Positions 35,401-47,400 of a stretch of DNA of 64,000 nt are shown piece by piece. The notes beneath the pieces are model-generated. The model was given only the letters and a program-made list of their open reading frames with translations. It had not been told where the DNA came from and did not search any database. Every line of letters starts with the position of its first letter. The stretch's first letter is position 1. The translations under genes and the position numbers were made by a program. This DNA is from Dicaeum eximium (Eukaryota > Chordata > Aves > Passeriformes > Dicaeidae). The DNA lies in contig VWZP01010364.1 in the NCBI GenBank assembly GCA_013396995.1, forward strand, positions 62,001 through 126,000. Reading direction: 5' to 3'.

Positions 35401-38400
35401 GGAAGTGCAGGAGTAGTGAAAATCCCATTATCCATTGGTGAGGTTGTGCTGGGCCTTTGGGAGGAACTGATATCCCCCAACCCTGCAGGCATGTGCCACG
35501 GTGCTAAAAACCTTCCCTTTATCAGCACTGGACTCAGATATGGTCTAATCACCAGCTGCCATCAGCACTGTCCATTGCAGAGCAATTAGGATTATTCAGA
35601 GCTCTCTAATTGATGCCACAGCCACACACCTGCAGATCCCTCATGGGGCAGTTACTGGGGAAAAGAGTGGAAATCACCTTACAATGCAGAGAGCCCCCTG
35701 GGGAAAAAAATTACACAGATCAGGATTACCAAGCAAGAAAAAGAGATGGGACTCTCCTCTACAAGTAACCTGAAGCCCTATCAGTTTCTCCAGGGACAAA
35801 GAGTCTTTTTCTTCACCAAACTCCAGAGGTTTCAAGTCTCAGCTCGGAGCTGCTGGCACTGGAATCAATCTGCCAGTGGAAGGGAACCCAAGGAGTTTTG
35901 GAGATGCCACCCAGTCCATCCACCTGTCCAAGGCCACCTTAAATACTCTACCTAAGACATTTCTGATGGTTGCTTGTCTAAATCCATCTTAAAGTTAAAT
36001 TTTGCCTCAAAGCCCTTCCTGCATCATCCAGCTGAAGTTTATGGAAGTCACAAAGTAGGACCCAAAACCTGTCAGTGCCAGGAAGAGACTGGCAGTACCC
36101 CAGTCCACATCCAGCACTCGACCCTCTGCAGAACACCCAGAGCAAAGCAAAACTCTTGTTTCCAGCTGAGTCCTGCTCAGCCCTCAGCACCAAAACAAAG
36201 CATGGATTTGAACCAGAGCCACTTCAAATCAGGCTCTGGGTGGATGGATGTGTTCCCACAGCAGAGAGAGTCACTGGCAAATCTGAGCACCGAGAGACCC
36301 ACAGCGCGTTTGAAAAACAAAATCTGAAGTTCTTTTTGTTATCACAGATTAGAGCACGTGGAAAAACAACAGGCTCTTCCCTGGTGCTGATGAGCAAGAA
36401 GCGTCACGCGGCTGCTCCTCCTTTGGCCGCCGGAGCCATGCAAAACACGGGGACGTTTTTCTTATCACACCCACCAAATTCACACACTGTACAGGCTCAA
36501 AGCAGAACATTTCATATTTCCCAGAACAACAACTGACGCTCGATGCAGATACCCAGTTCAAATGGACTGGTTCTGTGGACTAGAAACTCGATATCCAAGC
36601 AGTGAAAGAGCAGCCAAACACTACACAAATTATTTAAGCAGCTCTGGAGATAAGGTTATTGAAGTGTGGAAGAGAAACCTAAGGAAAATCTACACATGGT
36701 ATTTCTTTCGCTAATTTAATAATTGTAGAGATGCTGATGAGGTGAGAAGTTATTTCAGATGAAGCACCAGTTTATACATTAATTGCTTTATCCTTAACTC
36801 TCCAGGTAAGACTGTCCTGTGTGCTATGCTCCCCTTGCCAGAAACAGAATGTTCAGATTCCCAGAGCCTAAAATCCACAGAACTGAATGAACAGAGAAAT
36901 AGTTTATTGAGCTTTAACAGCTTTGCTTCAAGTACTGTTTTAAAACAAAAGCTTTATTCCTTTAAGCCCTGTTAAGGCTCCACTGGGCGAGACTTTCAGA
37001 CACTCAGACATCACACTGAGGAGCTCCATTTCCTCTCTGGCTTTTGGGAGCTTCTGAGGGGTACTTAGAGGGAGCTCTTGGACTCCTCCATCCCAAACTG
37101 AAGCTGTGTAAACACATCAGTGCAATCAGCCTGACTTCAGAAAGATGACATTCAGAAAAGACCAAAGACCAGGAAAAAACAGTCCTGATAATTTCATTAA
37201 ATCACTGCTCCATGTTTGCAGTACCCAGAGAATATAATTGGATTGTCTTTGCAGAAAAGACAAGAAGCACATTTGTCTGATACTCAAATTTTAATGAATC
37301 CTTTCATTGCTCATGAAGTATTAAAATCCTTGCAGCGCCGTAACGCAACATGGATGTGCTTAATGAAGTTGAAAATGGAAACAGAAAAATGCTTTGTTAT
37401 CCTGTGATGTCTATGGAATTGCACAGCCTTACTCCTGGGAAACCAACACACAAGGATAAGTCTTCCTGCACAATTCCTGAAATTTTCTAATCAAGTCCAC
37501 CTTCAAGTGCAAACATTCTTTATGTACTTTATCACTCATAAAACGCTGCTGATACAACAGAGCTTGTCTGGAGCGTCTGTGTGAGGGATTTCCCAGTGCC
37601 CAGGCCAGTGCAATAGCAGGAACTCGACTTTTTTGCTGCAGGTTGCTGAGTGAACTCTCAGTTACTGCAGATATTTCAGAGCAAACAACTCAGAAGCTGA
37701 CGGTGTCTCACTCACATTATCAGAAGCGACACTGCCAGGTCCAGCAGCTCTGCCACAAACCCCAAATAATCCATCCCTGGAACACCCAGTGTCAGACTTG
37801 GGCTCTTCACATCCATGGGAGAAAATCAGCCAGCAAACAGCCCCATTCTGTGTCATCAAAGTGCCATGTGAGAACATCCCATCCCAGCATCCAGCTCCTT
37901 CCTCTCGACAGGGAAGGAGTGTCTGCACCTCTGAACACTGTGGAGAGCCCAAGCTCCTGCCCTGGGACCTCTGCTCATGGGGTTAGAGCCTTCCAGTGCA
38001 ATAATGCTGCGTGCTCTCAGCATAATTCAATTCCCACAGCTACAAAACCAGAGAAAAACATCAAAAATTGGGCTGGAAATTACAGCTACAAAACTTCAAA
38101 CCTGTCTGCCCCCTTGCCCTATGAACCATCCCTTCCTCACACCCTACAGTCCAACAGGCCTTGTTTTGATCAACACACTGGGACCAACCTCCTCCCTCCG
38201 TGCCCCAGACAATTCACATTTTAAGAAGCACTAAATGAGGAATGGTGCCCAGGGCTCAGACCAAAGTGAGCTGAGAGGAGCACGAGGGAGCAGAACAGCA
38301 GAACCGCAGACGTCGCTGCGCAGCTCGCAGGTGTTTTCTCTGATCTCTGACAAACCTGTCCCTAAGTTCCCTTAACTCTGACTTAAAAACCATCAGTCTT

Positions 38401-41400
38401 GTGCTGTAAGCTGAGCTCAGGTTGAGCTCATCACATCAGGGTCCTGAAATTCCAGTGTGGCCACACACCAGCACTGATCCTGTGAGAGTCCTAAGTGACC
38501 AGAGCTTGATGTGTGCAGCTCCAGAAGCCTCCACATTGCTCTGAAAACAGACTAAAAAGACTTTCCAAGTTATACACTCTTCATCAGACCAATCTTGCTA
38601 AATACCTGCCACCTTCTTATGCCTATGAATGAGGCATAATTCCTGAGAAGGATCACAATTCCTGACAGTTCAGCTGTCCAGCACCTGCCAGTGCATCAGC
38701 AACTGCAGTGTGGGAGCTGAGTTCTGCAAAAGCTGAAACTGCCTGAGTTACAATTCCAATGGAGCAGTAGTTCTTGGCATCCTTGGAAAAGGGCACCTCT
38801 GACCTGATACACAAGATTAAAATCACATTTCTCTTTCTGGAGTGTACCAAAACCACACACATGCCGAGTTCTTTAAAAACATGCTGAAGAGAATTAATCC
38901 CAACATTTTGTTGAACGCCATTCTAACTGGACTTTCTTTCCAACCCTTTGGTGGGACTTCCTTCAAAACATCATCTTCCTCAGAGCCTTCACCCCTCAAG
39001 GTGCCCAGGAGGCAGGGAAATAAACACAATTTAAAAATAAGGAATTCCTACTGAGGGTACAGAAGCTCCTTCTTAGTACAGAGCATCCAATTCCAACTAT
39101 AAAACTTTCTGGACAAGAACAGGTGCTGAGCGTCCTGCCCTGTTTTGCCAGTTTAAACCCGGATTCACAAGGAATCCAGACTCTTCACACAAAACCATTA
39201 AAGCACTCAGCCAGCATTTAAACACTGCAGGAGCCAAAGTTAATTCTCTGTTTGTTTTACATGTCACAAGCCAAAAGAAAAGCCAGGCCGACAACCTGCA
39301 GCAACGTCAGTCAGCCTGGTGCCCCCCAGTGCCCTCATCTCAAAAATTGAGATAAAGACAAGGCAATGGCTGTGATCCATATCTCCCTGCTCACTTATGC
39401 AATGCCAGACAAAAACTGGGGTCAAAGCAGGAACTGGAATAACTACAGGCTTGTCCCAAGCAGGCAATCCCAGCCAGGAGGACCCCCACAACTTCCCCTG
39501 ACCCAACTTTTTTTTCTTTCCCACCTAACCAACAGCCTTAATTAAGCAGCATAAACATCCCAGCAAGTTCATTCACATCCCTCAATGGGAATTTGCAGAC
39601 AATTATAGGATATAATTGGGAAGCCTAATCATTGAACTTGTACCCAACTATTGTTACAAGCTGAGAGGAGGGTGAGTGTTGCTTCCTCCAGGACACGGCT
39701 GGTTATTCCCCAGCTCTGTAATTAATCAAAAGGTCCTGAAATCCTCAACCTTTCAGTTAGAAACAATCTTTGTGCTGGTCACACCTGGAGGGTTTTGACC
39801 TTTTTTGTGTTTTGTTTTAGGGTTTTTGTGTTTTGTTGGGATTTTTTTAAGCACAGCCATTATTTACAGAGGCAATCCCTGTCAAATCCAATTCCTGATA
39901 GGGAAAGATGTTTCGGAGAGCTTTGCCAAGTGACATATTTCAGTTGGTCTGCTCACACACTCTGAATGCACTTCTTTGTACAGACCCAACAGTTCACAAT
40001 CCCTTCACAGCCTTGAACAACAAAGATTTCCAGTCCCTTCCCTGTAAAATCAGAGACTGTTGTCCCATCACACAGCTTACATTTATTCTGCTCATTTTGC
40101 CTAAATCCAGGACGCGGCATCTGAATTGCACGAAATTTAGAATACTTTTACAATTAATTTAAAGATTTAAAATGCAGAATTTCATTGCCCTGCCTTCATG
40201 AAGGAGGTGCAAAGGAAAGAAAACATACAGAATACACAAGCTGGCTAATTCCCCCCCTGAACATTCAGCAGGATTTGCTCTGAATGAAACACATCTCCTC
40301 CTCCCTGAGCAAACACACCAAGCCAGGTGAACCATTTCCTGCTCTCCCATTCATGCATTACCAACTCATGTTAACTCTGTCACTCACTACTGTTATTATT
40401 TTTTTTACTTTATTACTTTATTATTTGATTATTTTCTGACTTCCCCCTTGCACAACCAGACAGCAGCATTTTCCAAAGAACGTGTCTGCCAGGTCTCTTG
40501 GTTTTTATCTAACAAGGGGTAATGCAGGTTCCCTTGTTTAAGCAAAAACAGGTAACTTGAAACTATTCATGAAGGGGGAAAAGTTCTACCTGAAGCACCC
40601 TTGGAACTCCCAAGGAGCCAATGTCAGCACTGAGGATCAGACAGATTTAAGAAAACCTCCAGTATCCTTAGTGCTAAGGCACTGAACTCCTCTCAGCCTC
40701 CTCAAGGGCCCAGACACCAACCCAAATAACAATTGTGCTAAGGGTGAAAGAACTAAAATAGCAGCTTGAATCAAACAAGGTGAAAACTTTCCCAGTTTTT
40801 ATCGTATCAGCAGCAAAATACCTCGTTCTCCTTTTTAACTCGTCAAAACCCTTTGCCTTGACAAGATTTTTGTACAGGAATTCAGATCTCTTCACTATGG
40901 GGAGGAATTCTCGGTATTTACTGTGTATTTACATTTCTAAAGATGACATGGGTCAGACAGCTGCTTCTGAAGTGCTGGTTGGGAATTGGGGCAGGAGCAG
41001 AAAATCTTCACTTCCCAACCCCAAATTTAAGTAAAGGTGCAGCAGTGAAGAACCTGATGAAACATCAGCTCAGCTGCACATGTGGGGATTTCTCAGCAAG
41101 TTGAGACTTTATATTGAAATCCTACAGCCTTGCACCACCCCCAGCCCAGTGGAGAAAAGCTGCTCCAGATGCTTCTTCCCCAGTTTTGTTTGGTGTTTCC
41201 AAAGGAGCATATCCTTAAACAGTCATTTGTACAGAGGGGTTGTTTCCACCACCCCTTTCCCCCAATTCTGGGCTGTATCACAACCCCAAGCAACATAAAT
41301 CTCTTAACTACTCTTAATAAGCTCAAGTGAATTAGTTTAGGATGTCTTAGCGTTGGCAAAGTGTCACCACTGCCCCAGCTATGGGCCCTCAATAAAACTG

Positions 41401-44400
41401 GAGCTTGGCAGGGTCAGCACAGACACCCCAGGGGGATTATCCGGTGTCAGCTTCCATCTGGCATTTGTCAGAGCAAAGGAAAAGAAAAAAAGGCAGCCCT
41501 TATCAGATCTCCAAATAAAAGGAGCACTTCCACTTCATGTAGTAGCAACTGGAAAAATTTCCTTTGTGTTTGAAGCTTTAAAAATATCTTTGCCCTTGAG
41601 GTTGGCTGAGTCTGCTCAGTGCTTCGAGACCCCTTTCCCATACAAAGGTAATAAAACCAAGCTCATGGTTACAGAAATTCCCAGCACATAAAAATTACAG
41701 GAAGCTGTTGCTAAGTAATATTTCTACCTAAGTAAACATCACAAAGCATTTCCCACACACACCTCTGAACTTTGTTATTCAAACCTGCCTTGAAGATGTT
41801 CAGAGTTGCAGAATTTCTGCTGGCACTGGTCTTGCTCAGAGTGCTCAGTGCTGTTTCACAGCAGTTGAAAGACATTTCAGGCTGAGCAACCTTTTTCTCA
41901 GGGCTTTGTTGTGCTGCTTGTACTTGGGAACAAAGCAACTCCTCACTTCCTTACCTGTCCTTTATCTGCCCCAGAATTTTCCCCAGATATATCACAGGGA
42001 AATAAAGAGAGATCCTGTTGTATCCCTTTGTTTCTAGACTTGTTTCCCAACATGATAGAAAAAAAATAAACCACAGAATATCCTGATCTGGGAGAGACAC
42101 ACAAGCATCGAGTCTAGCTCCTGGCTCTGCCCAGGACAACCCCAAAAATCCCACTCAAAACCAGGAAAAACATTATTATTTTCACACAGAACCTTTCTTT
42201 AGCAGTTCTTTGCATGTCACTTATTCCAGATTGTCATCCTTTCCATCTGCTGCTTTACGTCCTCTTCAATGGACACAAATTTTTTAATCTACTTTCCAAA
42301 AAGTCAGTATTTTGCCACAAATTCTAAATTGCACTAATGGAGAAACAACTTTTTTAATATCATTAAAAAATGAGATAATAGATGGAAAAAAGGAGCCTAC
42401 TGACATACCTGAAATGGCTCACACTCATAATAACTCAAATTTCTTGGTAGCAAAAAGCCCCAAGATCAAGCAGGTAACAGATTCCTACAAAGGTTTCATT
42501 CAGGATGAACAAGGGAACTTGAATTTTATCTTACCTTCTAATGAATGAAGTCTATAGTTTACAGAATTATAGAGTTAATCTCAGGATGGTTTGGTTGGAA
42601 GGGACCTCAAAGCCCATCCAGTGCCACCCCTGCCATGGCAGGGACACCTCCCACTGTCCCAGGCTGCTCCCAGCCCTGTCCAGCCTGGCCTTGGGCACTG
42701 CCAGGGATCCAGGGGCAGCCACAGCTGCTCTGGGCACCCTGTGCCAGGGCCTGCCCACCCTCTGAGTAGAGAATTTCTCCCTAACATCTGGCCTAAATAT
42801 TTTCTCTTTTAGTTTAAAACCATTCCCCCTTTTCCTATCACTACTTGGCCCTGTAAAAACTATTTCAGATATCCATCCTTATATTCCAGGAATGTGGCCC
42901 TTCAGTGTTCACCAAGGGACTGCCTGATATTGCAGATCATTTTTCTGGTAACTTTTATTTGGCCAATCCACTTTTCCTTCCTATTGCCTTACTCCACTTC
43001 CACATGACCCGACGTGCAATAAAAGGCTGAACCCGCCTTTATAATTAGACTGTCAAACCCATCAGACTGCTCCAAGTTCTGTATGGACAGAGCAGCCTGA
43101 CTGCAGGGAGAATTGGCAGGAAATCCTATTTCAGAGGGAATTGTTCCTTCCGCAAGAGGAGTGACAGACGTATAGAAAAAAAAAAAAAAAAGACGTGGAA
43201 AAAATGCGAAATATGAAAATCATGTTTGGCAGATCCAGACCGAGGTCTAGGACGTGGCATTTCCAGCATTTTTGTTGTCTGCATTCTTCAGCAAAGACGC
43301 TCTCTGCAGTGCAGGACCAAGAAGTACGTTTTGATGGGAATAAAATAACTGTGCATGTGAAAAAAAACCCTGTTAAAAATGTCAGTGAAGAGGTACAAAA
43401 CCCCCAGAACAGGAACAGCACTTGGCTGCCATAAACAGCATCAGGCTAGACCCAAATTCCAAACAGACTACACATTTCCCTCCCTGCCTACCCAAAATAT
43501 AACATGAGTTGGCCTTAACTGAACTGACTTGGTTTTCACACCAACATGAGTGATTTAGGGAAAAAAAAAGAAAACTCTGAGGAAGCACATCCCGACGGAT
43601 CTCAATCCATGCTGCCTCCACCTACACATCCCTGCACTCAGACACAGAGTCTTCAACAGTGCCTCTGGTTTTTCCAAGGGTGCAGCTGCCCACAAATTAT
43701 TTCAGTTCCTCCCCAACCTTTGCTCCAATGTCTGGAAGAAGATCCTTTACTTTGTTTTCCTGAATGCGTTATCACCAACTGAAAAAAAAATAAAAAATCC
43801 CAGGCTGGAATTGTAGCTACGGAGATGATTCAGAGGCTTGGATGTGTGCCTTGGAGATAATTCCATGCTATAACTGAAAAGTTAGTTTTGGAGTCAACTG
43901 GGATATTTGCGCTGATAAAATAAAGGAATAATTAAATAAAGGGGGGATAACATGGAGCAACCACAGAGAGCTGGCAGGGGAAGGGCAGGGAATGGTGTGG
44001 GAGAGATGGGGGACACCAGGACCCCACTCCAGCCCCAACTTTGCCACTTCCCACACACACAACACCTTTCAGAGAATCACAGAGCCCTCAAGGCTGGAAA
44101 AGACTTTTAAGATCAAGCCCAACCATCAGCACCACCACTGTGTTCATCCCTAACCCCTGTCCCCAAGTGCCACATCCTCACTGCCTCTGAGCACCTCCAG
44201 GGATGGGGACTCCAATACTTCCAGTGCTTCACAACCTTTTCCATAAAGAAATTTTCCCCAATTTCCCATTTAAACCTCCCTTGGGGCAACTTGAGGCCAT
44301 TCCCTCTCACCCTGTCCCTTGCCTCTGGGAGAAGAGACCAATCCCCTCCTGTCAGGGAGTTCATTTTCTGTGGTACCTTCCAGCCCTCCCACAGGTGCTC

Positions 44401-47400
44401 TCCCAAATTTCTTACCCATCTCCTAATATTTTCCAGCGAGACTCCAAGCTCAGCAGGCTGGAAAAGCCAGTCAGCTTGGGACTTGTCTCTGTCAATTGAC
44501 ACCCACTCTGTAAAATCAAAACAATCAATATTTACATATCCTTTAAGGGTTTTTCCCAGTCCCAGGGCAGCAGTTTAGCAGCAACAGCTTCCCATCCAGA
44601 GATGCAAAAAAATTAAAAAACCAGAACCAGGAGATTCTACACCAAGTTTCATTAAACAAACCAGGGGTACAAATAACCCGGGTTAAAAACTCCACACAAA
44701 ACCAAACTTCCCTCTGAAAATGATACCGAAATTGCTACATTTCATTCTGGTTAGAAGATCAAGAGAAAAAAATAAAAGAGAATATACTTAAATACAGAGA
44801 GCCAGGAGACTTCAACACTGCATTAGCAGCTGAAGATTCCCAGATAAGCTGCAGAAACGCAGAGGGAAAGATTTCATGACATTAATACCCTGGGTACTGA
44901 GAGCTGCTGCGAGGCTCTTCAGGCTAAGGAAAGCCAAAATACAATTCACACAAGCTTTTAATAATCTCCACAAAACAATTACACATGCTAAGGATACATT
45001 AGGGCTGGCACAAGAACAGAGGAGGCAGCGATTGCACCGGCAGGTTCGCTAAATAAATGTCACTTAATCTCCACCATCGCCTGTGCTCAGAGTCTAAAGG
45101 CTACTCACAAACAGACAAAAAAGGTCTAAAAAACCTCTCAGGCTGTCAAAACAACTGCAGAAGCACAGGGGCAGGTGTCACAAGGCACGGGATCACACAG
45201 ATCCCAGCTTGTGCAAAACAGCGGCTACTAAAAAACTAAAGTCCAAATCTGAACTGTTCAAAACAAAGATAAGCTGGGCTTGTTAAGTGGTTTGGGAAGT
45301 GCATTCCAGTCACTGCCCAAATACACAGGAGCATAGCTTCCCTACTGCTCCTTCTGCAAGGGACACACAAAATCAGAGCATCTGTGTATAGGGCCTTTTG
45401 AAACCATCTTCTGATTAAAATCTCAATTTCTGGGTCAAACAGACGTGGTGACTGAGCTGAGGCAGGTACTGGACAGGTGCCCTCCAACAAACTCTCACAT
45501 CAGAGGCTCAAGAGCTCAGATTTCTGTCCAAATGGTAAAATATTATCATTAAAATACTACATTTCTCCAGGTTTCATGGAAATAGGCAGTTTTTTAAAGG
45601 AGAGAAAACTATCCATTTCAGCCTGCTGCAACACAGCCCCAGAAAATTCACAAGAATTTTGGGGCATTATGGTCTAGGCACTAAAAAAGTGCCAATTAGA
45701 CCTTTAACCTTATGAAACAGCAGAAAACACAGCACATGAAATGCATAAGAAACCAGGTTTCATTGCTGATGTAACTGCATACCTGAAAGTTTATAAATAA
45801 AATGCTTTACAATATTATTTTTCATTTTAAAAAAGGAACACACGTACACACTTGCATTTTCTTGCTCATACCCTGTTATTCTGGCCACAAAAAATAACCA
45901 CTTTCTTTAAAAGGAAGCTGGATGATTTTGGGGTGAGGAGTAGCAGAGGGGAAACCACATTAATTGCATTAGTTTGTGCATACTGGTAGGAATTCCTCCT
46001 CAAATTTGGCACTTAGCACTCAGAGCTGCCCTTTAAAGCTTGGCAAGAATTTCTCTCCAGCCCACAAGTTTCCTAATTTTGTCTGAGGACACACTGATTC
46101 GTTTGGATGCACGACCTCCAGAAAGGCAGACAACCCTAAATGTGTCACTCTCACCTCAATTCACTTTGCTCCCTGTCAAGTCAGATATAACATAAATCAA
46201 AGCCAATATATAATTAAAGCTAAGCTTAAGGTCAGTTCCAAGTTTGGAAAAAAACAAATCTGTATGAAATTAAAAGCAACTCTAATACATTTGAGGACTG
46301 GGGTGGCAACAGCAGTGAGTTTTTTGAACACAGCTTCTCCCCAGAACCAAAGCTCCAGGCTCAAAGCCCTCTTATTTCACCCTCCACTCCATCCAGGTCC
46401 TCTCTTCTCCTTCTCCTTCAGGTCTGCCTTGGCTTCCAGCTTCTTCTCTGTGCAAATGCTGCTCACTCATCCATAGATCTTACACCTTTTTATGGCAGGA
46501 AGGTTTTGGTAAAGATGGAATTGCACCTTTCCAGAATGGGGTTTATTCTACTCAGACTTTTCCCCACTGTTGAGCTTCCATCTGCTGCAGCCTCTCAGTC
46601 AGTCTGGACTTTGATTCCCTCTCCAAACCCCAAAAAAGACACTCAGAGAACCAACTGTTATACAGGACACTCACAATCCATTAAAATGGTGAGCTCTGGG
46701 CAATTCTTGACTCTGCAGAAGAACCAAACACAGAATTCTGGATGCCTTATAAACACAGGTGAAAGAACTGCTCAAACCCACCCCAAGGTGCTCTCTTCAT
46801 CTTCTAAGGTCAATTTTCAGCACTGCTTCTAGGGGTCTATGCTTACAGGTAGCAATCAGCAGGCACCTATCAGGCCTCCAAGAATCCCAGAGTGGTTTGG
46901 GTTGGAAGGAACCTCAAAGCTCATCCAGTGCCACCCCTGCCATGGCAGGGACACCTCCCACTGTCCCAGGCTGCTCCAAGCCCTGTCCAACCTGGCCTTG
47001 GGCACTGCCAGGGATCCAGGGACACCCACAGCTGCTCTGGACAGCTGTGCCAGGGCCTCACAGGTCCTGACAGGTCAGAATTTGACAGCAAAGCTCCAGC
47101 TGAGACCCCTCACTGTGCACTCACCTCTCTGGCAGCGATCGTGCGTCCAGCAGCGCTCAATGAAAATCCCGTTTATCACTGTGGGGGGACAGTTGCTCTT
47201 CCCTTTCACAGTGCCTGGGCACACATCCCCACACTCTTCTTTGTCATCCTTGTTGGCCACGATGTAATTGTCTTCTACAGAATCCAAAATCCTGGACCAG
47301 TCGATGGTGGACAGGTAGCAGAGCTCGTTGTTCTTCTCGATGCGCACGGCGCCCCGGGTGATGTTCATCAGGTTGTAGAGGCCAATCTCCTTCAGGTGAA

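Larger units (their letters stand above)
24951..47124 (-). other. INSR intron 2 (22.2 kb)
   Basis: The largest intron. Annotated content: minisatellite 25091-25430, CR1 fragments at 28283, 33520, 42072, 42560, 44071 and 46880, a 20-bp duplication at 29944 and poly-A at 43173-43190. Long stretches between these (25.5-28.2, 30.1-33.5, 33.6-42.0 and 44.5-46.8 kb) show no gene, RNA or repeat I can name; ORFs there are short and without recognisable domains. Confidence 0.9.

Noticed and set aside
43195..43434. 79-codon ORF after a poly-A run, considered as a retrocopy
   Set aside because: A retrocopy would have poly-A at its 3' end; here the run precedes the ORF, and no parent protein is recognised.
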